A stretch of 64,000 nt of DNA from Delphinella strobiligena (Eukaryota; Ascomycota; Dothideomycetes; Dothideales; Dothioraceae), in contig JAADKB010000001.1 of assembly GCA_009982845.1 (NCBI GenBank), forward strand, positions 1 to 64,000, written 5' to 3'. The translations under genes were made by a program, and so were the position numbers. Of the stretch, positions 33,450 to 45,548 are shown piece after piece (positions within the stretch are counted from its first letter, which is position 1; each line of letters starts with the position of its first letter). The notes under the pieces were generated by a model. It had not been told where the DNA came from. It made no database searches and worked only from the letters and a program-made list of their open reading frames with translations.

Positions 33450-35674
33450 ATGACAGATATGGAGCAGCAGAACGAAGACTTGTATCTTGGTAACATCGAA
33501 TTAAGAGCCCTGAGTTGGTCAGATGTTACCGTGACCGTGAAAGATAACAAAAGCGGCGAGCCGAAAGACCTCTTGCTCAATGTCAATGGCCATGTCAGAG
33601 CAGGTGAGCAGGACTTACACTGCGTCCCTTTCCACATCTACTAAGAGCAGGATAGGCGAGGTAATGGCGCTTATGGGACCTTCTGGCTCTGGAAAGACAA
33701 CGCTACTGAACGTCCTTGCTGGCCGTCAGGCTACCGCGAAAGCCAAGACTCGAGGTGACATTCTTGTGAACGGCAACTCAATCTCTACGAGAGCATTTCG
33801 GCAGCTGTCTTCATTTGTTGAGCAAGAAGATGCCCTGATTGGATCGCTCACTGTATGGGAGACTCTCGACTTCGCTGCCCGGCTTGCTTTACTGAGTTCG
33901 ATGTCCACCAGTGATAGAAAGTTGCGTGTCGAAACACTCATAAATAGCTTCGGACTCCAGAATCAGCGAGACAGCCTGATTGGCACCCCCATCCGCAAAG
34001 GCATCTCAGGTGGAGAGAAGCGTCGTGTCAGTGTAGCTAGCCAACTGATCACTGCGCCAAAGATATTATTCCTCGACGAACCAACAAGTGGACTGGACTC
34101 CACCGCAAGCTTTGAGGTCATCAGATTACTCAAGGATTATGCGCAGCAGAACAATGTGAAGAAGGCTTATCTTGTCATGTAAGCTTGTGGCTGACTTCGC
34201 CCAGCTGATAGTCGTTGCCAGCATTCATCAGCCTTCAACGACTACATTTCAGCTTTTTGATAAGCTTCTCCTCCTTTCAGAAGGCAAGACGTGCTACGCC
34301 GGTCCCATCGAGGATGCCAAAGATCATTTTGCCAGCATTGGCTTTGAGATGCCTGTGATAATGAACCCAGGCACGTTTATAATGCACGCCTACGGAACAA
34401 ACCTCTGACCACTTTGTTGCAGCTGAGTTCCTCCTCGACCTGACCAACACCGACTTCTCAGCAGACAAAGAATCTACAGAGAAGGATCTGTACAAAGTCC
34501 ATAATGCTTGGGCTGCTCGCTATCCTCCAGAGCCTATGCGACAAGATCCTGAAGAGGAGGACATCTATGACGTTAGAGCCCCGAAGGGGCAAGGCCTCGG
34601 AAAAAGCCTTTCAATACCGTTCATCCTTATTCATCGCCTGCTGATCAAAAGTTTCCGAGACGTTGTTGCATACGGGATCCGATTCGCCATGTATATCGGT
34701 AAGTACGTGCAGATGCAGCGATCGATGATGGGAGCGCTTATACATCCCAGGACTTGCTATTATGATGGGCACAGTCTGGCTTAGACTACATACCACTCAA
34801 GAGGACATTCAATCCTACATCAACGCTATCGTGGGTGGTATACGTATACAAAACATGCCGCATGCTGACTTCCATGTCAGTTCTTTGGCTCCGCTTTCTT
34901 ATCGTTTATGGCCGTCGCCTATGTCCCAGCATTTCTCGAGGATCGCGCAACGTTCACCAAAGAAAGAGCCAATGGCTTGTATGGCCCACTCTCCTTTATG
35001 ACCGCCAACTTTCTAGTCGGCATCCCATTCCTCTGTAAGTCGATACATTACAATATCGAAACACCGCTGGCTAACATGTTCAAAAGTCGGCATCTCGCTT
35101 GTGTTCTCTCTGGTCACGTACTGGCTGATCAATCTCAGATCTGGCGGAGACACATTCTTCACCTACGTGATGTGGCTCTTCCTGGATCTCGTGGCCGCCG
35201 AATCGCTCGTCGTGCTGGTATCCTCCATTTTTCCAAATTTCATCGTCGCCCTCACCTTGGTAGCATTCGCAAACGGCTTGTGGATGTCCGTGAATGGCTT
35301 TCTCGTACCCACGCAAACTCTCAATGTGTTCTGGCGATATGTGTTCCACTACATTGACTATCAGGTGAGTCATGCTCCGCCCATCAAGTTGAGTGTAACC
35401 TTCTGAAACTTGACAGGCTTACGTGTTCCGTGGGATGCTTGTGAACGAGTTTTCTGGTCGCACATACGCTTGTGCGTCCTCGATGACGGCTCCGCATGGA
35501 TGTTCTTGTTCCTATGAAAGCGATCTTGCAGACCAATGCCGGATCGACGGGAAAGCTGTTCTCTCTTTCTATGATTACAAAACAGGGGAGCTTGGCAAGA
35601 CTGTTGGAATCATGATTGGAATCATCGCCGTTTACCGTCTGCTCGGTCTGATGGTGATGTACGTCCGCCAGTAA
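33450..35674 (+). CDS. Half-size ABC transporter, ABCG (White-type) subfamily
   Basis: A 621-residue membrane exporter with NBD-TMD order, which must dimerise to work. Eight exons: 33450-33603, 33656-34155, 34205-34370, 34423-34698, 34751-34830, 34881-35034, 35087-35364, 35417-35674; all phases fit. Walker A GPSGSGKTT (59-67), signature ISGGEKRRVS, Walker B ILFLDEPTSGLDS and H-loop SIHQPS are intact. About six hydrophobic segments follow, and a Cys-rich loop (YACASSMTAPHGCSCSYESDLADQC) precedes the last helix; shown as YACASSMTAPHG and CSCSYESDLADQC. The third intron starts with GC, not GT (34371). Substrate unknown; relatives move lipids, sterols or drugs. The start at 33450 (MTDMEQQ) is chosen over upstream in-frame codons lacking family character. 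Confidence 0.9.
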
Positions 35675-36189
35675 GAGCATGCGGAACATGTCACGGGTTG
35701 TTCGCATTCGTATTCGCTCTGCATAATGCAGCATCCTGATGACTTTGATGAGAACGCTTGTGAGGATGTGGAGATTGAAGAACTTGATGGAAAATTAAGA
35801 ATTAATCGCACTGGTGCATGTCGAACAACGATAATGTCCGATACCATGCAAATAATGTACGACCTACGAGTCTCCGGATGGAGAGCTTTGGCGTTGATCA
35901 GCCGAGACATAGCGGGAAACTGTGAAACTTGCATAGAGAAACGATACGTATTAAGAGTAAACACGCTAGACGAAAGAAGACGTCGAAAGATTATGGTATG
36001 TGTCCCAACATTGCTGGAAGAAAATTGATTATCAAAAACATTAAACACTGAGCTACCTGCTACGCCACACTGTCTGTATCTCTGTTGCTTACACAGACAT
36101 CCCTCACAGGATTGCAAGAACCGCCACCAGATTATGGCCCTCCGTAGAGCCTCAAACGCCATGACCCTGGTTGGGGAACGATATCCCAG
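35675..36189. other. Intergenic region between convergent ABCG and GH76 genes
   Basis: 515 bp between two stop codons. An open frame at 35726-36028 has no domain features and is not supported. Confidence 0.45.
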
Positions 36190-37379
36190 TCATGCGGTGG
36201 ACCCGGCTGCCACCAAAGCATCGAGTGCCGAGCTTTGCGTTGACGCGTTCGCCGCATTGTCGTACGGACCCGACCAGACTAGACCTAACTTGTCTCCAGA
36301 TCCCCGATTTGATGTCCATATGCTAATAGCATTGTCTTGAATGGACTGAACATAGGCATCAGAAGGACTAGCCTGCTGAAGGTATTGTAGGTTTCTCATG
36401 AATATGCCCTTGAACTGGGATCCATCACCGCCGCAGTTCGGCTCGCAAGCATCGTGAAGAATGCCAGCGGAGTCTGAGAGCGATGTAATGCCTGCATTTG
36501 CAATATTGTTGGCGGTCTCTAGATAAGAGATGTCGTTCGTCGCTTTGGCCAGCTCGACAAGCCCTCCGAGGATCACGCCTTGGTTGTATGACCAGACCGT
36601 ACCGTCATTATTCTTGCAAGTCTTGTTGTCAAGGCCATCGTTGATATTGCTGTTGGAACTGATCATACCGCTGCTCATGAACCAGTTCCATTCTTTCTGG
36701 GCCCAGTCGAGGTAGTATTGTTTATCGCTCTGTCTATTGGCCAGATGCGAAGCTACACTGAGGAAAAGCTCGTTGGTAATGGCGTTCACATACTGCCTTG
36801 TTATCAGCTCTGTGCCAGTCATAAGTATGCGGCTAAACGTACCGTTTGATTCTTGTCCCACCAGATCCCTCCGCCGCAGGGAGTCCCCCAGCCACCCTTC
36901 ATGTCCTCGAAAATGTCTGAAGCGGTCTCAAGATACTGTGACTCGCCCGTGACATCGAAGACCTGTATCCAGGCCAAAGCCCACCAGCCTTCGTCATCGT
37001 AGTAGCCGTTCAAAAAGCCATTAGGATTGACAGGGATGCTGTCACGCTCGACATACTCGCAGATGATCAAGTCTCTTACGACCTTTTTGGAGACCACAAG
37101 ATTGTATAGCTGCGCCGCGGTCAAAGTGGTGGGGAATACATAGTCTGTGACATGGTGGACCGAAGTATCAACTGCGGCCAAATTTGCAAGTACGGTCAAG
37201 CAGTTGGCACTATTCCACCAACCGGTAGTGCTCCACAGACCGGTGCTCTGATTATACCACTGCTGTAACGTGTCTACAGCTGCTTCAGCGTTGGGGGTGT
37301 AATCGGTAGCGGAGGCATGCGAGGTGTTAATTGATGAAAGCAGAAAGAGAAAGGAAGACGAGTGGATGAGAGAGTACAT
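36190..37379 (-). CDS. GH76 family secreted alpha-1,6-mannanase
   Basis: A 379-residue secreted protein of the Dfg5/Dcw1-related GH76 family, acting on mannan, in fungi often for cross-linking GPI proteins into the wall. Two exons: 36843-37379 and 36190-36792, joined at NQT|YVNAITNE (GTACGT...GCAG, phase 0). The N-terminus is a signal peptide (MYSLIHSSSFLFLLSSINTSHA). The catalytic Asp-Asp pair is in GYYDDEGWWALAW (about residues 127-128). GGGIWWDKN and VWSYNQGVILGGL are family motifs. Unlike Dfg5 and Dcw1, no hydrophobic C-terminal GPI signal is seen, so it is probably freely secreted. Five or more N-glycosylation sites are present. Confidence 0.92.
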
Positions 37380-38784
37380 TCTGGAATTGCTTCACGCGAA
37401 GAGCTTGGTATAGACCGTAAAGTGTAGGTAATGTGAGATATACTTGTACAGCAAGCCTGGGAGCAGGAGCTTGCCCCACGTACTTAGACAGACCTTGTCA
37501 CAGCCTGATGTCAGGCTCGACACGAGAGTTTGGCTGTGGCGGCCAGCAATATTCCTGAATTTCGGCTTTGGCTGGCGATTTGTATTGGCATGATCCTTCT
37601 ACTGGCAGTGCACAAGGCGATCAAATGGTCAGCAGTGTAACTGGAAAATGACTTCGTGACCTGCTCGAGGTCAGTAGGATGGCCTCCGCAACAGAAATCT
37701 CGAAGATCTTGCGTAATGGTGCTATAGTTGTTAGATTTTACACAGAATACCTGTTTTGGTATTAAGAAAAAGTCCAATAATCGACCACGATAATAGGCAG
37801 AGCCTCCGAATGGTGGAGAGTGTCAAGTGACAAGTCTTTGTCATGAGTTGAGTCGAAAATAGTTCTATAGACTGCCATGAGTCGCCATGCCACTGCCACG
37901 TGGGAGTTGCCAGTCATACGGTACCCCATGTGCCGGTGATGTACACGGCTTCAAAGTAGGAACAATAATACAAGCTGTTGGTCCAGCATTAAGCCTCAAG
38001 GTTACACAGCCAGAGCCACGCTCGAAACCATGCTGTAGCAAACAAAGCGAAGGAAGGGGCTGGAGATATCGCTTCTCGAACCCCAACAAGGCTGTACAGT
38101 CCGCCAGTTGGCCTGCCTCGTATCGAGAGCCGCTTTTGCCCAACAGACACGCGAGCCGAAAGCATATCGCTCGCCATCCTACATCATCGATGCCTGTCAA
38201 TAAGCGATATGTGGTCTATGGGTAGAGGTTGATATCTTTCAGCATGGGTGTTTGGCATTTGCATTAGCCTGATGAGCCGGCCATTCCGTCGGCCAACTTT
38301 GACATGTGGAAGGAGATCGATGATCTAAGTTCGGCTGTCATGACTTATGTCAGCATCTGCTAGCAGTTTTGCTCCACTATATAGCCGCCAGAGCGCAATA
38401 ATAATTGAGTTTGTTTGGTTTGGTGAATTCGTCAGTCATAACGAGCTGCAAAATGTTTACCTCAATTACTGACGCGTAGCTTAATACTTCGAAACAACAG
38501 CGTTTTTTCGAATATTATGAAACTCATACTCTCATAAACACGTGGTGAACAACATCACATGTCAGTACCCAACTGACCGAGGTAAGCAAAGCTCACTGCA
38601 GCATGATTTTATCGCCTCCCAATCAGTCGCATCCCAACGCTATTGCTGTGTACCAATTGGCAGGCGTCATGCGTTGATACATGGCTGCTGGATGTCAAGC
38701 AGTTCGCTAATCAAGTAGACTTTTGGATCCGGAAGTACCATTTTGCTTTTGCTCAACTAATACTCAACTTCAGATCTGATAAGA
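37380..38784. other. 1.4-kb gene-free stretch
   Basis: It holds the GH76 promoter and the alpha/beta hydrolase promoter. Open frames at 37865-38200 and 37887-38225 overlap on opposite strands and show no domain; I see nothing else. Confidence 0.45.
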
Positions 38785-40502
38785 ATGAAACCTACTCTCC
38801 TGTGGTTACTTTTCATCCGTGCTTGCATCATCTCACTACATTGGATCACTCCACTCAGTGTCGCAATATGCACATATCTTTTGTTTAGTCCTCGCCAGCT
38901 TCATTTGCCAATTGCTCTGCAGTTATGGTTCTTCGCCGAAACAGTGTTCTATATTGTGGTGTACTTCCCACTCAGACACTATCTCCAAAGGTCAGCGGTC
39001 CACCCTGAGCTCGGCACACGCGAGGAAAGAAGGACCTTGTTTGATCGTTGCACAAAAACTATTCCCGACGCTGAGCGATATATCCAAAAATGGTTTATGG
39101 ATAGCCCTTCATCAGAAATCAAACTAGAGAACGTCAAAGAATTTCTTCGGTGGGCATTCTTGAGTAGTGCGCGACCCAATGAAACGCATGAAGAGGAAGT
39201 GGAAGAGTACGCCTTGAAAACAGAACATATGCTCGGAAGGCCGTTTGAGCCTGGTCGAGGCAAGGCGAAGTGCCTGCGACTCACGATTGACGAGGTCAAA
39301 ATGTTACATCGAAGCCTGTTTTGGTATTTCGTGAGTATCTTGCGCGTTGAAGGAATTTGGAGTGAACTAACAGACCATCACTGCAGTGTATATTTGTGGT
39401 GGATTCGTTGACCTCCCTCGACCTGGCCTACCATAAATTTGAATATCATCGCAACCCGCTGCGCAGCTTCTTTTCAGTTTTCCCGTTCCGACCACACAAT
39501 CTTTTCGCAAAGCAGAAATCGCCTTCCGAAATTCTGACCTATTGGCATCGCAAGCACACGTCTAAGACCAAGCTTCCCATCCTCTTCATTCATGGAATTG
39601 GTATAGGTCTCTGGCCATACGTCAACTTTCTGACCGAGGTAAATGGAAAGGCCGATGAAGATGAAACTGTAGGAATCATTGCTATTGAGATTATGCCTGT
39701 GAGTTTCAGAATAACTGCACAGGCATTGCAGAAAAGCAAAATGTGCAAAGAGATCAATAAGATCTTGGAAGCTCACGGGTGGGATAAATTTGTCCTAGTC
39801 TCTCACTCGTATGTACGCACTAACATTCACTTCTCATCATGCTAACGTTATCAGGTACGGAAGTGTCATAACCACTCACCTTCTACATACTCCAGCTGTT
39901 GCAAAGAGAATCGGGCCGGTCCTCCTCATCGATCCCGTCACTTTCTTGTTACATCTTCCAGATGTGGCATACAATTTTGTAAGTGGTTGAACAGCTTTGT
40001 GATGATATTTCTCTCATGCGTTTTTACGTAGCTATGTCGTGTACCTCAGCTTCCGAACGAGCATCGGCTGGACTACTTTGCCGCAAAAGACATTGGTGTT
40101 GCACACACACTATCTCGAACATTCTTCTGGAGCGAGAACATCATCTGGAAAGAAGACTTTGGCGATAGACCAGTAACAGTCGTTCTTAGTGGGCGGGACC
40201 TTATCGTCAACACCGAACATGTTGGCATATATCTGACCGAACCAGACGAGTCCAGTCGTGAGAAAGGTACTTGGAAGTACAGGAAGTGGATGGGCAAAGG
40301 CCTCGACGTTGTGTGGTTCGAGGAGCTCGACCATGCTGAAGTTTTCAACCTGAAGAACACTCGAGCCAAACTTCTTGATGTCCTTCAAGCGTACTGTGCT
40401 ATCAAGTGCGGTGACAAGGGAGTTGAGGATGATGAGAAACGCCATCTTGTGTCCCAGAATCTGGCAAACACTCACGTGGATACTTCCAGCCTTGACAATT
40501 GA
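38785..40502 (+). CDS. Membrane-anchored alpha/beta-hydrolase, fungal, function unknown
   Basis: A 520-residue protein with four exons: 38785-39330, 39387-39808, 39855-39978, 40032-40502. Two or three hydrophobic N-terminal segments (WLLFIRACIISLHWITPLSV and next) anchor it in a membrane. The hydrolase fold begins with ILFIHGIGIGLWPY, the oxyanion-hole HG motif. The nucleophile elbow is S-H-S-Y-G with Ser323, whose codon is made by splicing of exons 2 and 3. An Asp in VLSGRDLIV and His in ELDHAEVF are the likely rest of the triad. Such proteins occur in many filamentous fungi; substrate unknown, perhaps a lipid ester. Confidence 0.85.
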
Positions 40503-41929
40503 CAAAGTTCGGAAGGATGGCAATCAACTAGAGGAGTGCTCGGGTCGTTGATGCGCAGATCGCTCGTTACGCTCTCTATAGCACGTAAGATGGCTTACGC
40601 AACGGCGGCCGTCTTGATGTGTATTCTCTTGAGCTTGAAGGAGAATGACATGATGAAGGTGGAGACTTGTTTGCGATTTATGAGGTGCCAGGATGGGCCA
40701 GAACCGTAGCTTCGGGGAACAGCGGAAGCGCCGCGCACCATCTCTTTGAACGACCGTATTAAGACTCGGGTAATAAGACGAAGGATAATAACATTGATCG
40801 ACAAATAACGTGACAATAGCAATCTGGATCCCAATGTTCGGAGTCAGATATCGGGAGACACTCCGCATGCTGGCATCAAGGCTTGTTTGAGTTTGACATT
40901 TGCCACTAACCAATTGGCGAATTTTTTCTCTGTTTATCCGGACCTGGTGGTCTACAGGGCAACACAAATCAGAGATGGGTGGGACGGGAGCCAACGGATG
41001 CTTTCTCAATCGGAAAGAGTGTTGCATATGCACAGATTGACTGTTTTCGACCAACCATCTTGCCCAGTACAACAAGCTTTGTTCAAGGTATGCTGCAATA
41101 CAAGCAAGACTAAAAGATCAAGCCACCACCGTGTTCGAAAAGCTTCTGTTTGAGAGACAAAAATTGTGAACTCAAAGAGTGATGCTCAAGCCATTACGGA
41201 GCTCATCGTATGAGTACGTGCTGATGGCGCTACGGTCTCTCTTACGTATGTGGTATGTTCGGAGCATTGCATTACCCTCCGCCTATTCTATTGGCTGTAG
41301 GCCTGCTGGCGGGTCTAGTGTCAGATTTGCCGACGAGGCGGACGGTAGTCCTATTGGTCATACATTATTGGAGTGAGTGATCTTTGCAGTGCACCTCCCA
41401 GCAGCGTACATCCTGATGTTAGCGGGAGCTGCCTGGACATGCAGTTGGACATGCTCGATTGGGCTTGGCGAATGACGATACTGCAGGTATCGTTCTGGTC
41501 CTTCTCGGTGCTGTCCTTATGGTCAGGACCACTAATGACCTCTCCCCCACCCTTCTTTATGCAAGACGATGTCAACAAAGTCTAGGATGCCGACAATGGC
41601 CTTTCCCTATCCCTTTCAAAAGGACGTATCGTCTGAGCTACTATTTAGGTCTTTACTAGCAGAGATGTCGTCTTTTTCTCAACTACGAATCAACCGACTT
41701 GCGAGTCATCTTGAGCTGCACCCTTGTTGTCTCGAAGCCGGGAGATGACAAAAACGATCCGATCGTTCGGATTGTATTCGATATTGCAAGTATTATCTGT
41801 GCTCCATGACCATAAGAGGCGGATTGTCGCTGATCGTTCGTGTTCCTAATGTCCGCAATGATTTCGTATATGCGAGGCGCCAACAGGTGCACGATTGACG
41901 GTGGAAAGTCATGTCCAAATATGGTCATC
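40503..41929. other. 1.4-kb gene-free stretch
   Basis: It lies between the 3' ends of the convergent hydrolase and HIT genes. A 183-codon frame on the minus strand (40524-41075) has no domain or hydrophobic pattern and is not supported. Confidence 0.45.
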
Positions 41930-42511
41930 TCATAGCTTCAATCTATCCTTCCCGACAGCCTCAAGCTCCTTGGTCAGACCGTCTCTTATTCTTTTGGCCA
42001 GATCAATCGCGTCATCATCGTCCAAGTCTTCTCTAACTCCACGCCCAAACATGCGCCAACTCTTGAGCATACCCACATCCACATTGCCCGTTCCACTCTC
42101 TTTTCTACCCTCCGGATATCGCGGCACATAGTGGAAATGTACATGTGGGACTACCTGTGCGGCCCTTGCACCATTATTTTGAATTACATTCCAATCCTCA
42201 ATATCAAGCGTCTTGGCCAGGGCACGAGAGAGCAAAGGCATCCAGAAGCCGAGTGCCTCTGATGTCGGGCCTTGAGGTATGTCGCTAAGCTTCTCATGAT
42301 GGTCGCGAGTGACTAAAAGGACATGGCCTGGGCTGATTGGCAAGATATCCAGAAAGACTAATACTTGTGGGGTTGAGAGAATGAGGTGGCATTGTGGATC
42401 CACCCGTGCTGGGTCAGAATTGAAAGGGATTGGAGACGTGGATGAAGGAGGATATGCGTTGCTAATACGGCAAAAGGGACATGTCGAAGGATAGTGTGAA
42501 TCCAAAGACAT
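41930..42511 (-). CDS. HIT (histidine triad) family nucleotide-binding protein
   Basis: A 193-residue single-exon protein. The histidine triad HVHFHYVP (about residues 118-125, H-x-H-x-H) follows QNNGARAAQVVPHVHFH, the catalytic strand-loop of nucleotide hydrolases and transferases of the HIT superfamily. FLDILPISPGHVLLVTRDHHEKLSD is the conserved core, visible as FLDILPISPGHVLLV and TRDHHEKLSD. An N-terminal CPFC gives one half of a possible zinc site, as in Hint/Aph1-type proteins. The C-terminus is acidic (EDLDDDDAIDLAKRI). Probably cytosolic; it hydrolyses a nucleotide-phosphoramidate or dinucleoside polyphosphate (family knowledge). Confidence 0.9.
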   Translation of the reverse strand: MSLDSHYPSTCPFCRISNAYPPSSTSPIPFNSDPARVDPQCHLILSTPQVLVFLDILPISPGHVLLVTRDHHEKLSDIPQGPTSEALGFWMPLLSRALAKTLDIEDWNVIQNNGARAAQVVPHVHFHYVPRYPEGRKESGTGNVDVGMLKSWRMFGRGVREDLDDDDAIDLAKRIRDGLTKELEAVGKDRLKL

Positions 42512-44073
42512 GCTGCGGTATGCGCGATGTGCATTATCGTCAAAAGACGTGGTCCGTAGTGGTATATCGAGCTTAACAAACGCGCTTATAGCGCATGGGG
42601 AAAAATGAAGCTAAGGTAACGTGACGTCGTTCGAGTGTGGAGAATTCCATCGTGCAATAAACTACTCTACCTTAGGTAATTACAGTTGATCACTATTTTA
42701 CAATATACAACCAGAACACAGTAATAACAGTGCACCTTGGAACCACCAGCATTTCCTATGCGACTGAGAGCCCTAGATATATCGCGCAACCATCATCAGC
42801 ACTGTCTGTACAACGAAAAAACAGATCGGAACCAAGAGTGTGCAGATCCGATAGAGTAGGACCACAATGGGCTAGCAATTTCCCCATATTCGCCTACGAT
42901 GCCGCTCAGATTGTCGACTACTCTAGGCTCGCGAGGCTCGTATGCTAAGTTGTGACAAGGGAGATCGGGCTCGGACTGTCCTCCGACAAAGTTCACATCC
43001 GATACCATATCTCGAATTCAGCCGTATTCAAATTATTGTACCTGCAGTTGAGAACACAAAGGATGCACCAGTGTCGCGTGCTTCAGCTATCATTCAACGA
43101 CCACTCTTCTTTGTGCGGCAATTAGACATGGCTTATCCATCTCATGACATTAACGACGAGATCTTGACACAGACTAACGCATTCTGTACTCGAACGTCAC
43201 GAGACATCTCGAGCTCATTGCTGAATATTGCAAGCTGCACATTTCCCGGTACTATGGCACGCATGGCCGGTGTAAACATTTCTGTCCGAACATGTACAAT
43301 GCACGGCTCCTTACGGTCAATCCCTGCGATGATCATGGTTCGCACGAGTCAATGAACTACCGAGTAGAAGACTAGAATTCCCTCAGCAAACGGGCTGCTG
43401 TTCTCAATACTACGAGTATTCGAGATATCTGCATAAGAAATCTTCGAGTAAACCGCTCTCCTTTCCCTTCAGTGTCCTCCATGCTTTTGTGACTCTCCAT
43501 CAGCATGTTGTCATTGTCTTCGCGTCCAATGACGCTCATGCATATTGCTGGATAAAGTCAACTCTATCAATTAACATTTGCGGAGTCAGCGGCCCGTGGA
43601 TGCTACAGATCCTACGCTAATTACGATCAGCCCTAGCGTCGAAGTCTAGTAACGTATTCATGGCAGATTCATGCCTCGATCCCTACCCAAACTCTCTTTT
43701 GAACGCGCATACGAGAGCCTGCAAAGATCCCCGCACGTGGAGACAACAATCCGCCAAAGCATGGCCCGGCCCATACTTCCTAGCAGCACCTTAATGGATG
43801 TGACATGATCGGCCGTGAATCAAGTGCCATAAGAACGTAAGCACCCGGTTCTGGCGTGTTTTTGCAAATGCTTCGCGCGGTGGTCCTCTCCACACTGCAA
43901 GGTCGTTAGGGAGTGATTCGGCATATCTTCCTCGTTCTTTCCGTTGGATAAACAATCCATCTCCGTCTTTTGTTGCTTTCTTCTTATCGAGTCTGACATT
44001 CCTTGCCTCGCCATTGGCAGAAGCAAGAGCATATTTTCTATCTTGCTGAGTCGCGTCGTTCCCTCTACCACCA
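42512..44073. other. 1.56-kb stretch without a supported gene
   Basis: It lies between divergent HIT and rhodopsin-like genes. Frames at 42942-43355 (plus) and 43791-44198 (minus) have no recognisable domain; the latter is antisense to the start of the next gene. Confidence 0.45.
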
Positions 44074-45429
44074 ATGACGGATACATCTGAGGAAGACCCT
44101 CGAGCTTCACGGGGAAACCGCGATGTCGTTGCCTCATTCATTTCACTTTCTTTTGCGTTCCTCGTCCTTGCTCTTCGTATCCTTACTCGGGCGAGCATTG
44201 TCCATAACGTCGGTGCCGAGGACTATGTGATCACCGTATCCTTTGTGAGCAAAGTCCTTCATATGTCGATATACATTACTGAGCTACCGACAGTTCTTCT
44301 CCATTATCCTGAGCGTGCTCATATACATTGAATTCCAGCATAAACAAGGTCATCACATGGCTACTATTTCAGACAAAGACCAAGTCGCACTCTACAAAGT
44401 ACGTGGTCCTGCATTCACGGCATTGACCAATTTGCTGATGCCCATGTGACAGGCTTTGTGGGCCAGTGTGCCAGTCTATCAATTATCACTCACACTTACC
44501 AAGATTTCTATCTTGCTGCAGTATTGGCGAGTCTTCATCAGCACCTCAATCCGCAGACTCATCATTGCCCTGTTTGCTGTCACTGTCGTATATGGTGCGT
44601 ACGAGCCTGACTCGAGGTCCATCATCTGCAAGGCGCAGCACTAATGCTCTTACCAGGCATGTGGTCGGTATTTAGTACCCTGCTCATGTGTATCCCGGTC
44701 TCGTACTTCTGGAAAGAAGACATTGCAGGCGGCCATTGTCTGAACAAATACTCCGTCTGGTTCGCCAACGCATCCCTCAACATCGTCACCGACATTGCCA
44801 TTTTCATTCTACCTATGCCCGTTCTCCACGACCTGCATCTCCCCAGACGTCAGCGTTTCGCCTTGATGGCTGTTTTCGGGCTTGGAGCCTTTGTCTGCCT
44901 GACATCTATCCTCCGACTCAAAGCACTCTACGTAATCTCAGTCTCGACAGATGTGACATGGGACAACGGCGAAGCCGCCGAATGGAGTTCGCTCGAAGTC
45001 AACATAGCGATCATCTGTGCCTCATTACCAACCCTCCGCAAGACAATCAGTCGCTTCTTCCCCAGATTCCTCTCCGAGGCAGCTGCAAGCGACGCACGGG
45101 ATTACATCGCCAACAGAGTTTCGCGCAGAAGCTCACGCAGAGAGTCGGGATACAAACGCTTCAACATCAATCAAGAAACCGCCGAATGGGCGCAAAAATT
45201 ACCCGCTCCAAATAATTATGTAAAGAGTTCCACAAAGGTCGGGTTGAACAGCAAGATCGAGAGAGGGTCAATAGACGATGACAGCGCGGAAGCTGTCGAG
45301 GAAGGGATCAAGGTGGTGACTGTGACGACGCAACAAGTGCAGATTGCAACGCCGAAACCCGTGACCTCTCCGTCTGATCTCTGGATTAGTAATAATCGGG
45401 ATAACTTTGAGATGCAACCGCGGCCTTGA
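44074..45429 (+). CDS. Fungal rhodopsin-like (PTH11-type/SAT4) integral membrane protein
   Basis: A 396-residue seven-helix membrane protein. Four exons: 44074-44244, 44294-44398, 44453-44594, 44657-45429; phases 0, 0 and 1 fit. The pattern LRILTRASIVHNVGAEDYVI after TM1, LWASVPVYQLSLTLTKISIL and the conserved Cys-containing CIPVSYFWKE, with FANASLNIVTDIAIFILPMP, is diagnostic for this fungal family; the AEDYVI motif and the TM5 sequence are the clearest. The C-terminal cytosolic tail of about 115 residues is Ser/Arg-rich. No CFEM domain precedes it. Members include candidate G-protein-coupled receptors for surface sensing; whether this one signals is unknown. Confidence 0.85.
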
Positions 45430-45462
45430 ATAGCAGGCTTCGATGATTTACAAAATGCTAAT

Positions 45463-45548
45463 ATCACTCTTCAACTTCGTTTGTAATTTCACCTTCAACT
45501 TCTTTTATTATTTCATCTTCAACTTCGTAATTTCACTCTTCAACTTGG
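45463..45548. repeat. Degenerate 24-bp tandem repeat, about four units
   Basis: CTTCAACTT recurs at 45469, 45493, 45517 and 45538 (spacing 24, 24, 21), within units of the type TTTCAcCTTCAACTTCgt. It lies just after the stop of the rhodopsin-like gene, probably in its 3' UTR. Confidence 0.75.

Noticed and set aside
40524..41075. 183-codon minus-strand frame
   Set aside because: No domain, no hydrophobic or coiled-coil pattern, irregular composition.
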